Shown: positions 1-8,309 of the stretch, in pieces
Layout of the letters: the number at the start of each line of letters is the position of its first letter
Position numbering within the stretch: the stretch's first letter is position 1
Source of the DNA: JAHEME01 sp034435035
Lineage (GTDB): Bacteria > Chloroflexota > Anaerolineae > Aggregatilineales > UBA3940
Assembly: GCA_034435035.1 (NCBI GenBank)
Contig: DAOTXW010000046.1
Span: 18,382-82,381, forward strand
Length of the DNA stretch: 64,000 nucleotides
Direction of reading: 5' to 3'
The notes under the pieces: model-generated
The model's database searches: none
Told to the model about the DNA's origin: nothing
The model's input: only the letters and a program-made list of their open reading frames with translations
Program-made: the position numbers and the translations under genes

Positions 1-2
1 TG

Positions 3-2321
3 GTGGCAGCCGCCTGCCTGTTGCTGGCCGGGCCGCCGTCCCTGCCCGCGCAGGCGCAGGATTCGGAAGATCCGCCGCCGGCGGCGTCCACCTCCGGCCC
101 CGAAGCCCGCAACCCGATCCCGGCAGCGGACTTCTACGGGCTTAACTTCATCCACCCTTCGACCGCCTGGATGGCGCTGGGGCGCGGCAGTGGAGCCGGG
201 ACGGTGCGCTGGCAGTTCAACTGGCGCGACCATGAACCCAGCCCCGGCAGCTGGACATGGGAGCTGTCCGATCAGCAGATGGCCGCCTGGCGAGCCGGCG
301 GCCTGCGCGTTCATGCGATCCTGCACAATCCGCCGGACTGGGCCAGGGCCAACCCCGGCGGGCTGGTGCCGATCAGCTTCAGCGGCGCGTGGAACCAGCC
401 CGATAACACGTGGGGGCGCTTCTGCCATGCGTTTGCCCAGCGCTATCGCGGGCAGATCGCCAGCTACGAAGTCTGGAACGAGCCTGACCTCAACCAGTAC
501 TGGGAGGGTACCGCCGAGCAGTACTTCGCGCTGCTGCGTTCATGCTACCAGGCGATCAAGGCGGCGGATCCGGCCGTCCCGGTGGCGATGGCGGGCATGG
601 CGCTGCTGGTCGAACGAAACTTCATGCCGACCGTCATCCGGTTGGCCGCCGAGGACCCGCAGGGCCCGGCCAACAACTACTTCTTCGATGCGGCGGCCAT
701 CCACATGTATGCTGACCCCGAGCTGGTGTACAGCCTGACCACCTACACCCGCCGTGTCCTGAATACCTACGGGCTGGCCGACAAGCCGATCTGGATCACC
801 GAGACGAATGTCGCCCTGCGGGGGTACGGTCGATTCATCGACGGCGACTGGGGGCATGTCAGCGAGCAGGAGCAGGCGTGGTACGTCCTGCAGGCCGTCA
901 GCAACGCCTTCGCCGCCGGCGCCGAGCGTCTGATGTTGTTCCGGCTGGCCGACGACGATATGGACGAAGCCTTCGGGCTGGTGCGGAATGATGGCTCGCG
1001 GCGGCCCAGCTACACGGCGCTGCAAACGGCCTCCTCACTGATGTATGACATCGTCGAGGCGTGGCGGGAGGTGCGCGGCGGCGTGATCCTCACCGAGATG
1101 CGCCGCGCGGACGGCGCGCGCATCGTCAGCCTGTACTCGAAGGCGGGCACGGCGCTGAACATCGACGTGCGGGCCGAACAGGGAGCGGCCATCCTGGTGA
1201 ATGCCGCCGGCGAGGCCGAGGCGATCCAGGCGCGGGACGGCGTGTACACCCTCTCGCTGCCGCCGGCCCGCGGGCGCGACCTGACCCGCGCCGGTGAGTA
1301 TGCGGTCGGCGGGCCGGTGCTGATCGTGGTGGAGCAGGATACCCAGCCGCCGCGGGCCGTGGCGGAGGTGCTGCCCGTCCCCGGCGACCGCGAGCGTGTG
1401 GTGGTGCGCTGGTCGGGCGATGACGGGGCGTCCGGCTCCGGGGTGGCCGCCTACGAGGTGCAGGTCAGCCTGAACGGCGGCCCGTGGGAGACGTGGGGAG
1501 CCGGCGTCACCGATCTGCAGACCGTGTACGACATCTCGGCGGGGGGGTCGTTCAGCTTCCGGGTGCGGGCGGTTGACCGGGCCGGCAACCTGGGGGAGTA
1601 TTCGCTGCCGGTGACGGCCAGCCTGTCCCCGGTCGGCACGCTGACCCTGCGGATCACGGACCTGCGCGGCCAGCCCGTGCCCTACGCCCGGGTCTCGCTG
1701 AGCGACGGCACGCTGCACGATGCCGACGCGCAGGGCGTGGTGCGCATCACCGCCCCGCCGGGCCCGCTGCGGGTGGTGCGCATCGACGGCTCGGCGCAGG
1801 GCGCGCTGGAACCATCCGCCTCGTTGGAGATCCGGGTGGAGGAGGAGATCGCGTCCGACTGGCTGCTGCTGCCGCTGCAGAACCTGGCGCAGAACGGCGA
1901 GTTCGACTTCGGCTCGCAGGGCTGGTGGTGGTCGGCGCCCGGCGATGTCGCCGCCCGGCGGGGCGGGGAGCGCGGGTCGGTGCTGGCGCTGCAGGGCGGG
2001 CGCAGGCCGTGGGGGCACCCCGCCGCCGCCCTGACGGTGGACATCCCGCCGGGCTGGTCAGCCGGCTTGCTGAGCTTCCACTACCGGCTGCTGGAAGCCG
2101 GCTCGACGCTGCGGGTGCGAGCTGCCACGCAGGAAGGGCAGGCCACCCTGTGGCAGTCCAGCCGGCCCAGCGCGTCGTTCGCCCGCGCCTGGGTGGATCT
2201 GGCTGACTTTGAAGGCCAGCGGGTGATGATCTTCTTCGAACTGGCCGGGGAAAAGGGCGGCGTGGAGGGCCGGGCCGAGATCGACTCGGTGATCATTGGC
2301 AACGTGCCGGTGCTGCCGTAA
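3..2321 (+). CDS. Secreted glycoside hydrolase-like protein (TIM barrel, Fn3-like and C-terminal beta modules), 5' end probably outside window
   Basis: Probable extracellular glycosidase. Residues about 40-345 resemble the clan A TIM barrels (GH5/GH39 type). E160 in YEVWNEPDL is the likely acid/base and E267 in WITETN the likely nucleophile. A fibronectin III-like segment follows at about 450-540, then a carboxypeptidase-regulatory-like beta module (about 545-615) and a jelly-roll-like tail that may bind carbohydrate. The visible N-terminus is a hydrophobic stretch ending in AQA, a plausible signal-peptidase site. There is no charged n-region and no visible ribosome site, so the true start is probably upstream and GTG at position 3 is only the first in-frame start. 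It lies just ahead of the GntR sugar regulator, which suggests it supplies sugar to the operon. The substrate cannot be read from the sequence. Confidence 0.75.
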   Translation: MAAACLLLAGPPSLPAQAQDSEDPPPAASTSGPEARNPIPAADFYGLNFIHPSTAWMALGRGSGAGTVRWQFNWRDHEPSPGSWTWELSDQQMAAWRAGGLRVHAILHNPPDWARANPGGLVPISFSGAWNQPDNTWGRFCHAFAQRYRGQIASYEVWNEPDLNQYWEGTAEQYFALLRSCYQAIKAADPAVPVAMAGMALLVERNFMPTVIRLAAEDPQGPANNYFFDAAAIHMYADPELVYSLTTYTRRVLNTYGLADKPIWITETNVALRGYGRFIDGDWGHVSEQEQAWYVLQAVSNAFAAGAERLMLFRLADDDMDEAFGLVRNDGSRRPSYTALQTASSLMYDIVEAWREVRGGVILTEMRRADGARIVSLYSKAGTALNIDVRAEQGAAILVNAAGEAEAIQARDGVYTLSLPPARGRDLTRAGEYAVGGPVLIVVEQDTQPPRAVAEVLPVPGDRERVVVRWSGDDGASGSGVAAYEVQVSLNGGPWETWGAGVTDLQTVYDISAGGSFSFRVRAVDRAGNLGEYSLPVTASLSPVGTLTLRITDLRGQPVPYARVSLSDGTLHDADAQGVVRITAPPGPLRVVRIDGSAQGALEPSASLEIRVEEEIASDWLLLPLQNLAQNGEFDFGSQGWWWSAPGDVAARRGGERGSVLALQGGRRPWGHPAAALTVDIPPGWSAGLLSFHYRLLEAGSTLRVRAATQEGQATLWQSSRPSASFARAWVDLADFEGQRVMIFFELAGEKGGVEGRAEIDSVIIGNVPVLP

Positions 2322-2351
2322 GGACAGGGAGGCTCTCAGGCCTCCCGTCTC

Positions 2352-2380
2352 TTGACTCTTAAAGATACCAACATTAGAAT
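2352..2380 (+). promoter_or_regulatory. Sigma-70-type promoter for the GntR gene
   Basis: TTGACT at 2352-2357, a 17-base spacer, then TAGAAT at 2375-2380. The AT-rich stretch stands out from the GC-rich surroundings. Transcription would start near 2387, about 28 bases before the ATG at 2415. This argues against the in-frame TTG at 2352 as the translation start. It probably also serves the sugar genes downstream. Confidence 0.65.
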
Positions 2381-2414
2381 ATTAGCAGTTTATGGCCGAT
2401 TCGCGGGGCGCTGC

Positions 2415-3143
2415 ATGACCCTGAACCGCATCAGTAAAGTGCCGCTGTATCACCAGCTCTACGAGCAGCTGCGCGGGCGCATCCTGCGTGGAGACTGGGG
2501 ACCCGGCGATATGCTGCCCACCGAGAATGAGCTGATCGCGGCCCACGATGTCAGCCGGAACACGGTGCGGCAGGCGCTGGATGCGCTGCTGAACGAAGGG
2601 CTGATCAGCCGCCAGCGCGGGCGCGGGACGTTTGTGACCCGCCCGCCGCTGGAGGCCAACGCCGGGCGGATCGTGAGCTTCACCGAGGATGCCCGGCAGC
2701 GCGGGCTGATCCCGGCCACGCGGGTGCTGTCCAGCGAGCTGCTGCCCGCGCCGGCGGCCATCGCCGAAGCGCTGGGCGTCGCGCCCGGCGAGGAGCTGGC
2801 CCACCTGCGCCGCCTGCGGCTGGCCGGGGGCGAGCCGCTGAGCATCGAGGATACCTACCTGCTGCACCGGCTGTGCCCCGGCATCCTGGGGCAGGAGGAC
2901 TACGCCCGGTCGCCGCTGCGCGAGGCGCTGGCGCGGCAGGGCGTCTATCTGGTGCGCGCGCACCAGAAGATTCGCGCCATCAACGCGCCTCCTGACATGG
3001 CGCACCTGCTGGCCGTCGCGCCGGGGGCGGCCCTGCTGAGCATCGAGCGCATCAGCAGCAATGAGCAGGATGTCCCGGTGGAATACCTGCGAGTGGTTTA
3101 CCGGGGCGACCGCTACACGCTCTACAACGAGCTGCGCGGCTGA
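2415..3143 (+). CDS. GntR family transcriptional regulator (HutC/UTRA subfamily)
   Basis: DNA-binding sugar-sensing regulator of 242 residues. Residues about 8-75 form the GntR winged helix (VPLYHQLYEQLRGRI ... SRNTVRQALDALLNEGLI ... GRGTFV). Residues about 95-235 are a UTRA effector domain, which in this subfamily binds small sugar phosphates or related metabolites. I chose ATG 2415 because the protein then begins where GntR proteins normally begin, and because the promoter at 2352-2380 overlaps the longer reading. It is the first gene of the + strand sugar run, 44 bp upstream of the isomerase, and is the obvious candidate to control it and itself. Whether it represses or activates is unknown. 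Confidence 0.9.
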   Translation: MTLNRISKVPLYHQLYEQLRGRILRGDWGPGDMLPTENELIAAHDVSRNTVRQALDALLNEGLISRQRGRGTFVTRPPLEANAGRIVSFTEDARQRGLIPATRVLSSELLPAPAAIAEALGVAPGEELAHLRRLRLAGGEPLSIEDTYLLHRLCPGILGQEDYARSPLREALARQGVYLVRAHQKIRAINAPPDMAHLLAVAPGAALLSIERISSNEQDVPVEYLRVVYRGDRYTLYNELRG

Positions 3144-3187
3144 ACCCGGCAGCGGTTCTGTAACAACCTAAAAGGAGAGCAAGCACC

Positions 3188-4168
3188 ATGCGCGACCTGA
3201 AAGTCTCCGCCGGCATCTGGTTTCTGGGCGCGACCAGCGACCGGTTCGTCAAGCAGGGTTACCGCCCCGACCGCAGCATCGCCGAGCGTTTCAGGCTGGC
3301 GGCCAGCGTGCCGGGCGTCGGCGGGCTGGAGATGCACTACCCCACCGAGATCACCGATGGCAACTACAAAGAGATGAAGCAGCTGGCCAATGATCTGGGG
3401 ATGGCGATCGTCCAGTTCTGCCCGCACCTGTGGGTGGATCCCAAGTGGCGCTTCGGGCAGTTCACCAACCCCGACCCGAAGCTGCGCCGCGAGGCCATCG
3501 ACCTGGCCAAGCGCACCACCGATATCGCGCAGCACATGGAAGCGCACGTGATGGTCTACTGGCCCGCCCAGGACGGCTATGACTATCCCTTCCAGATCGA
3601 TCACCGCCGGGCGCTGGACTGGCTGGTGGAAGGGCTGTCGGAGTGGGTCAACCACAACCCGCAGCAGAAGATTGTGGTGGAATACAAAGCCTTCGAGCCG
3701 CGCACGCACATCCTGCTGCCGACCATCGGCCACTGCATGACGATCGTCAACGAGATCAACCGGCCCAACTTCGGCGTGAACATCGACATGGGCCATGCCT
3801 TCATCATGAAGGAGAACCTGGCCGAGTCGATCGCGCTGTGCAGCCGCTACGGCAAGCTCTTCCACACTCACTGGAACGACAACTGGAAGCTGTTCGACGA
3901 CGATGTGATCGTCGGCACGGTCAACCTGTGGGAGACGCTGGAGGCGCTGTTCTGGCTGGATGAGTGGGGCTATGACGGCTGGTTCGGCCTGGATCTTTTC
4001 CCCTACCGCGAGGATCCGGCCAAAGCCATCGAGGAGAGCATCCGCAACCTGAAGTTCGGCTACGAACTGCTCGACCGGGTGCCGCGGGAGGAGCTGCGCG
4101 AGTGCTTCCGCACGTCAGACGCGATCAAGATCTCACAGCTCATGCGGCGGATGCTGGGCGGGAGCTGA
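3188..4168 (+). CDS. Sugar isomerase/epimerase, xylose isomerase-like TIM barrel
   Basis: A 326-residue protein of the AP-endonuclease-2/xylose isomerase-like TIM-barrel superfamily, which typically interconverts aldoses and ketoses or epimerises ketoses with a divalent metal. Likely metal ligands are E165 (VVEYKAFEP), D200 (NIDMGH), H226 and H228 (FHTHWND) and an Asp near 270 (GLDLF). A strong AAAGGAG site precedes the ATG. It is the first catabolic gene after the GntR regulator, followed 34 bp later by a PfkB kinase, so it probably makes the ketose that the kinase phosphorylates. It is only remotely similar to the other TIM-barrel isomerases in the window. The exact substrate is unknown. 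Confidence 0.8.
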   Translation: MRDLKVSAGIWFLGATSDRFVKQGYRPDRSIAERFRLAASVPGVGGLEMHYPTEITDGNYKEMKQLANDLGMAIVQFCPHLWVDPKWRFGQFTNPDPKLRREAIDLAKRTTDIAQHMEAHVMVYWPAQDGYDYPFQIDHRRALDWLVEGLSEWVNHNPQQKIVVEYKAFEPRTHILLPTIGHCMTIVNEINRPNFGVNIDMGHAFIMKENLAESIALCSRYGKLFHTHWNDNWKLFDDDVIVGTVNLWETLEALFWLDEWGYDGWFGLDLFPYREDPAKAIEESIRNLKFGYELLDRVPREELRECFRTSDAIKISQLMRRMLGGS

Positions 4169-4202
4169 TTCTGTCACAGGATCACCGCGAGAGGAGGAGC
4201 AG

Positions 4203-5177
4203 GTGGCCGACATCGTATGCCTGGGCGAGCTGCTGATCGATATGTTCCCGGCGGAGCTGGGCCGGAGCCTGACGCAGGTCTCCGCGTTCCATCCCAAGCC
4301 GGGCGGGGCGCCCGCCAACGTGGCCATCGCGGCGCGGCGGCTGGGGGCGCGGACGGCCTTCATCGGCAAGGTGGGCGATGACCCGTTCGGCTACTACCTG
4401 CGCGATGTGCTGCGCGTGGAAGGCGTGGATACCAGCGGGCTGCGCTTCGACGATCAGGCGCGCACGACCCTGGCGATCATCGCTATGCCGGACGAGAACA
4501 CCGCCGAGTTCGTGTTCTACCGCAACCCCGGCGCGGACACCCGCCTGCACGCCGATGAGCTGAGCCAGCCGCTGCTGCAGCAGGCCCGCGCCCTGCACTT
4601 CGGCTCGCTGAGCCTGACCGATGAACCCTGCCGCAGCGCCACGCTGGTGGCTGTGCAGGTAGCCGAACGGGCGGGGGCGCTCATCTCCTTCGATGTCAAC
4701 TACCGGCCCCGGCTGTGGGACAGCCCGGACACCGCCCGCACCCGGGTGCGGACTCTGCTGCCGTTCGTGAACCTGGTGAAGGTCAACGAGGACGAGCTGC
4801 GCCTGCTGGCCGATACCGACGATCTGCAGCGGGGCGCCGAGGTGCTGCTGGGCTACGGGCCTCAGCTGTGTCTGATCACGCTCGGCACGGGAGGCAGCTT
4901 CTTCTGCAGCGAGGAGGCCAGCGGGCATGTGCCGGCCTTCCCGGTGCAGACGGTGGACGCGGTGGGCTGCGGCGATGCCTTCATCGCGGGGGTGCTGACG
5001 CGGCTGGCCGCGCCCGGCGATGACTGGCGCCGCCGTCTGACGGCCGCCGCCCTGTACGACGCGCTGCGCTACGGCAACGCGGTGGGGGCGCTGACGGCGC
5101 TCAAGCAGGGAGTCATCCCCGCGCTGCCGACGGCGGCGCAGGTCGAGGCATTTCTGAAAGAACAGAGAGCTTGGTAA
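4203..5177 (+). CDS. PfkB-family carbohydrate kinase (fructokinase-like)
   Basis: ATP-dependent sugar kinase of 324 residues in the ribokinase fold. The N-terminal signature GELLIDMFP and the substrate-site region GGAPANVAIAARRLG are present. The C-terminal PfkB motif reads DAVGCGDAFIAGVL, with the catalytic Asp kept and Cys in the usual GAGD position. GTG at 4203 is the start, just after a GAGGAGGAG ribosome site. It lies between the isomerase and the transketolase genes, so it should phosphorylate the ketose that the transketolase then cleaves. Sequence features resemble bacterial fructokinases, but the pathway context suggests a different ketose. Confidence 0.85.
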   Translation: MADIVCLGELLIDMFPAELGRSLTQVSAFHPKPGGAPANVAIAARRLGARTAFIGKVGDDPFGYYLRDVLRVEGVDTSGLRFDDQARTTLAIIAMPDENTAEFVFYRNPGADTRLHADELSQPLLQQARALHFGSLSLTDEPCRSATLVAVQVAERAGALISFDVNYRPRLWDSPDTARTRVRTLLPFVNLVKVNEDELRLLADTDDLQRGAEVLLGYGPQLCLITLGTGGSFFCSEEASGHVPAFPVQTVDAVGCGDAFIAGVLTRLAAPGDDWRRRLTAAALYDALRYGNAVGALTALKQGVIPALPTAAQVEAFLKEQRAW

Positions 5178-5186
5178 AGGGCGATC

Positions 5187-6029
5187 ATGAACCATTCTCA
5201 GAGGGTGGATCGGGCGGCGCTGGAAGACCGCGCCCGCCAGATCCGGCTGGACATACTGGAGTCAACCACACGGGCCGGGTCGGGCCACCCGTCCAGCTCG
5301 TGGTCGGCGGTGGAGATCGCGGTGGCGCTGTTCTTCGGCGGGATTCTGCGCTACCGCCCGGATGATCCATGGTGGCCGGGGCGCGACCGCTTCATCATGA
5401 GCAAGGGGCATGCCGCGCCGCTCCTGTATGCCGTGCTGGCTCACGCGGGCTACTTCCCCCGGGAGGAGCAGTGGCGGCTGCGGCAGATCGATTCGCCGGT
5501 GCAGGGGCACCCCGTCCAGGGGATGCTGCCGGGCGTGGAGGCCACCACCGGCTCGCTGGGGCAGGGGCTGTCGCTGGGCGTGGGTCATGTGCTGGGCGGC
5601 CGCCTGAACGGGCTGGACTACCGCGTGTACGTGCTGCTGGGCGACGGCGAATGTCAGGCCGGGCAGGTCTGGGAAGCGGCCATGTCGGCGGCGCACTTCA
5701 AAGCCGATCGGCTGATCGCCATCCTGGACTACAACAAGTACCAGGAAACCGGCCCGATCAGCCGCGAGATGGCGCTGGAGCCGCTGGCCGACAAGTGGCG
5801 GGCCTTTGGCTGGCATGTCGCCGAGGTTGATGGGCACGATGTCATGGCCATCCTCGACGCGCTGCGCGGCCTGCAGGCGGTCAGCGGGCAGCCATCGATC
5901 CTGATCGCGCACACGGTGAAGGGCAAGGGGGTCTCGTTTGTCGAGGCTGACTTCACCTTCCACGGGCGGGCGCTGAAGCCGGATCAGGCGGAGAAGGCAC
6001 GGGAGGAGATCCGTCATGGCCCTCGGTGA
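5187..6029 (+). CDS. Transketolase, N-terminal (TPP-binding) subunit
   Basis: A 280-residue protein matching the N-terminal third of transketolase. It shows the GSGHPSSSWSAVEI segment, the KGHAAPLLYAVLA segment and the TPP/Mg motif GDGECQAGQVWEAAMSAA with the downstream Asn (LDYNKYQ). Such half-size subunits pair with a separate C-terminal subunit. The next gene is that partner and overlaps this one by 14 bp, so the two are translationally coupled. Split transketolases commonly belong to dedicated catabolic routes, such as apulose-4-phosphate cleavage in D-apiose use, rather than the housekeeping pentose phosphate pathway. That reading is consistent with the operon but not proven. Confidence 0.92.
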   Translation: MNHSQRVDRAALEDRARQIRLDILESTTRAGSGHPSSSWSAVEIAVALFFGGILRYRPDDPWWPGRDRFIMSKGHAAPLLYAVLAHAGYFPREEQWRLRQIDSPVQGHPVQGMLPGVEATTGSLGQGLSLGVGHVLGGRLNGLDYRVYVLLGDGECQAGQVWEAAMSAAHFKADRLIAILDYNKYQETGPISREMALEPLADKWRAFGWHVAEVDGHDVMAILDALRGLQAVSGQPSILIAHTVKGKGVSFVEADFTFHGRALKPDQAEKAREEIRHGPR

Positions 6030-6993
6030 ACAGGCCGGGCTGAAGCCCGCCGCCCCCATGCGCAACGTCTTCGGCGAGGCCCTGCTGGCGGCGGCCCGCC
6101 GTAACCCGCGGATCGTGGTGCTGGACGGCGATCTGGGCAACTCAACTATGGCCGAGACGGTCCGCCAGGCTTACCCGGAGCGCTTCTTCAACATCGGCAT
6201 TGCGGAGAGCAACCTGGTGGGGGTCGGAGCCGGACTGGCGGCGTGCGGCTTCGTGCCGTTCATCGTCAGCTTCTCGTCCTTTCTGCTGTGCAACGCCTAC
6301 GATCAGATCCGGCTGGCAGTGGCGCTGTCGGCCATCAACGCCAAGATCGTCGGCAGCCACGGCGGGATCACGCTGGGCAAGGACGGGCCGACGCAGATGG
6401 GCATCGAGGACCTGGCGCTGGTGGGCGGGCTGCCGACCTTCACCATCCTGGTGCCGTCGGACCCCACCGCGATGCACTGGGCCGTGCAGGCTGCTGCCGA
6501 CCACCCGGGGCCGGTGTTCCTGCGCTCCAGCCGGATCGCTATGCCGCACCTCTACGGGCCGGATGCGTCGTTCGCCATCGGTCGGGCCAACGTGGTGCGG
6601 GGGGGCGGCGACGTGTCGATCGTCGGCTGCGGGATGATGGTGGCGGCGGCGCTGGACGCGGCGGCGGCACTGTCCGCCGAGGGGATCGAGGCGCGGGTGA
6701 TTGACCTGCACACGATCCGCCCGCTGGACGGCGAGACGCTGGCAGCGGCAGCCCGCGAAACCGGCGCCATCATTTGCGCGGAGGAGCATCTGCTGCACGG
6801 CGGGATGGGCAGCAACGTGGCCCGCGTGATCGCGGAACGCTGCCCGGTGCCGATGCGCTTCGTCGGGCTGGCGGATACCTACGTCGAGTCGGCAGACCCG
6901 GACGACTTGCTGGTGAAGTATCACCTGACGGCAGCGGACATCGCCGCGGCGGCCCGCGAGGTCGTCCGGGCGAAGAAGGCAGCCGGGCGATGA
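6016..6993 (+). CDS. Transketolase, C-terminal (pyrimidine-binding) subunit
   Basis: A 325-residue partner of the preceding gene carrying the Pyr and C-terminal transketolase domains. The catalytic Glu region is FFNIGIAESNLVGVGAG. The segment SHGGITLGKDGPTQMGIEDLAL is the usual substrate/TPP-facing loop, and the C-terminal domain has VIDLHTIRPLDGETL. Its stop codon overlaps the ATG of the next gene (ATGA), which points to coupled expression with the reductoisomerase-like protein. Together the two subunits give a complete active site with no key residue obviously missing. Confidence 0.92.
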   Translation: MALGEQAGLKPAAPMRNVFGEALLAAARRNPRIVVLDGDLGNSTMAETVRQAYPERFFNIGIAESNLVGVGAGLAACGFVPFIVSFSSFLLCNAYDQIRLAVALSAINAKIVGSHGGITLGKDGPTQMGIEDLALVGGLPTFTILVPSDPTAMHWAVQAAADHPGPVFLRSSRIAMPHLYGPDASFAIGRANVVRGGGDVSIVGCGMMVAAALDAAAALSAEGIEARVIDLHTIRPLDGETLAAAARETGAIICAEEHLLHGGMGSNVARVIAERCPVPMRFVGLADTYVESADPDDLLVKYHLTAADIAAAAREVVRAKKAAGR

Positions 6994-8276
6994 TCCGCCA
7001 CGATCTGGCCCGCCGGGCTGCCGAGAAATGCCCGATCCGGGTGGGGGCGAGCATCGCCGGCTGGATGGGCAGCGGCTTTGTGGCTGCAATGGCCCATGTG
7101 CCCGGCATGCGGCTGGATGCGCTGGCCAGCCCCGACCCCGGCGCGGCGCGTGCTGCCTACCAGGCGGCTGGCGTGCCGCCCGGCGAGATCGTTGAGGTCA
7201 GTACTCCGGGGCCGGCCAACGATGCCATCCGGGCAGGCCGGCGCGTGATCACCGGCGACGTGACGCTGCTGGCCCGCATCGAGGCGCTGGATATCGTGTC
7301 GGATGCCACCTGGTCGCCGGCCACCGGCGCGGCGGTCGCCCTGGCCTGCATTGAGCATGGCAAGGATGTGGTGCTGATCAATATCGAGGCCGACGTGACG
7401 GTCGGGCGCATCCTGAACCGGCTGGCGCGGCAGGCCGGGGTGCTGTACTCGGTCTCGTCGGGCGACGAGCCGGGCTGCCTGATGGAGCTGGTGGACTTCG
7501 TGACCAGCCTGGGGCACGAGGTGATCGCCATCGGCAAGGGGAAGAATAACCCGCTCGATCCCGCCGCCACGCCCGACTCGGTCGCCGAGTCGGCACGCAA
7601 AGCCGACAAGGATCCCTTCCAGGTGGCCTCCTATGTGGATGGCACCAAGACGATGTTCGAGATGGCCTGCGCGGCCAACGCGACCGGCTGCCGTCCGATG
7701 CAGCGCGGGATGTGCGGCCCGGAGGCCACGCTGGCGACGGTCTCGCAGGTGTTTGCGCTGGAGGAGGACGGCGGCATCTCACGCTTCCCCGGTGTGGTGG
7801 ACTTTGTGCAGGGCAGCGCGATGGCGGGCGGGGTGTTCGTCACGGTGCGGATCACCGATCCGCGCCTGCAGGCCGATCTGGAGTACCTCAAAGTGGGCGC
7901 AGGCCGGTACTACACGTTCTTCCGGCCCTACCACCTGTGGTTCCTGGAAGCGCCGATCTCCATCGCCCGCGCTCATCTGTACCGCGAGGTCTGGCTGGCT
8001 CCGCTGGATGAGCCGGTGGCTGATGTGATGGCGGTCGCCAAGCGCGATCTGGCCCCCGGCGATCGGCTGGATGACTTCGGCGGCTACACAACTCACGGCG
8101 TGATCGACCTGGCGGCGGAGGCCCGGCGGCTGAACGCGCTGCCTGCCGGGCTGACGCCGGGGGCGGTGGTGACGCGTGCAGTTCCCCGCGGCGCGATCCT
8201 CACCTGGGATGATGTCCGGCTGGACGAAAGCAGCGCCGTGGTCAGCCTGCGCCGCCAGCAGGACGGGCTTCAGTAG
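6990..8276 (+). CDS. DRL-like oxidoreductase with C-terminal SAF domain (homoserine dehydrogenase/DXR-like)
   Basis: A 428-residue NAD(P)-dependent oxidoreductase. The N-terminal Rossmann part starts VGASIAGWMGSGFVAAM. The central catalytic part contains GKGKNNPLD and YYTFFRPYHLW. Residues about 345-428 form a SAF domain. This layout matches the DRL family, whose Brucella member replaces DXR in the MEP isoprenoid pathway by reductoisomerising a linear ketose phosphate to a branched polyol phosphate. Other members are of unknown function. ATG 6990 is chosen because it overlaps the upstream stop and gives the family's normal length; an in-frame extension back to 6774 lies inside the transketolase gene. 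Its place after a split transketolase suggests a catabolic sugar reductoisomerase or dehydrogenase rather than isoprenoid synthesis. Confidence 0.75.
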   Translation: MIRHDLARRAAEKCPIRVGASIAGWMGSGFVAAMAHVPGMRLDALASPDPGAARAAYQAAGVPPGEIVEVSTPGPANDAIRAGRRVITGDVTLLARIEALDIVSDATWSPATGAAVALACIEHGKDVVLINIEADVTVGRILNRLARQAGVLYSVSSGDEPGCLMELVDFVTSLGHEVIAIGKGKNNPLDPAATPDSVAESARKADKDPFQVASYVDGTKTMFEMACAANATGCRPMQRGMCGPEATLATVSQVFALEEDGGISRFPGVVDFVQGSAMAGGVFVTVRITDPRLQADLEYLKVGAGRYYTFFRPYHLWFLEAPISIARAHLYREVWLAPLDEPVADVMAVAKRDLAPGDRLDDFGGYTTHGVIDLAAEARRLNALPAGLTPGAVVTRAVPRGAILTWDDVRLDESSAVVSLRRQQDGLQ

Positions 8277-8309
8277 CTGGCATGCCGGTTATGAAAGGAG
8301 AATCTCCCC

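Noticed and set aside
2352..2414. Earlier TTG start for the GntR regulator
   Set aside because: The TTG is the first triplet of a good -35 box and the extra residues precede the normal GntR start.
6774..6989. N-terminal extension of the DRL-like protein
   Set aside because: The extra 72 codons lie inside the transketolase gene in another frame, are Arg/Gly-rich and lack family similarity; ATG 6990 fits the family start and the ATGA overlap.
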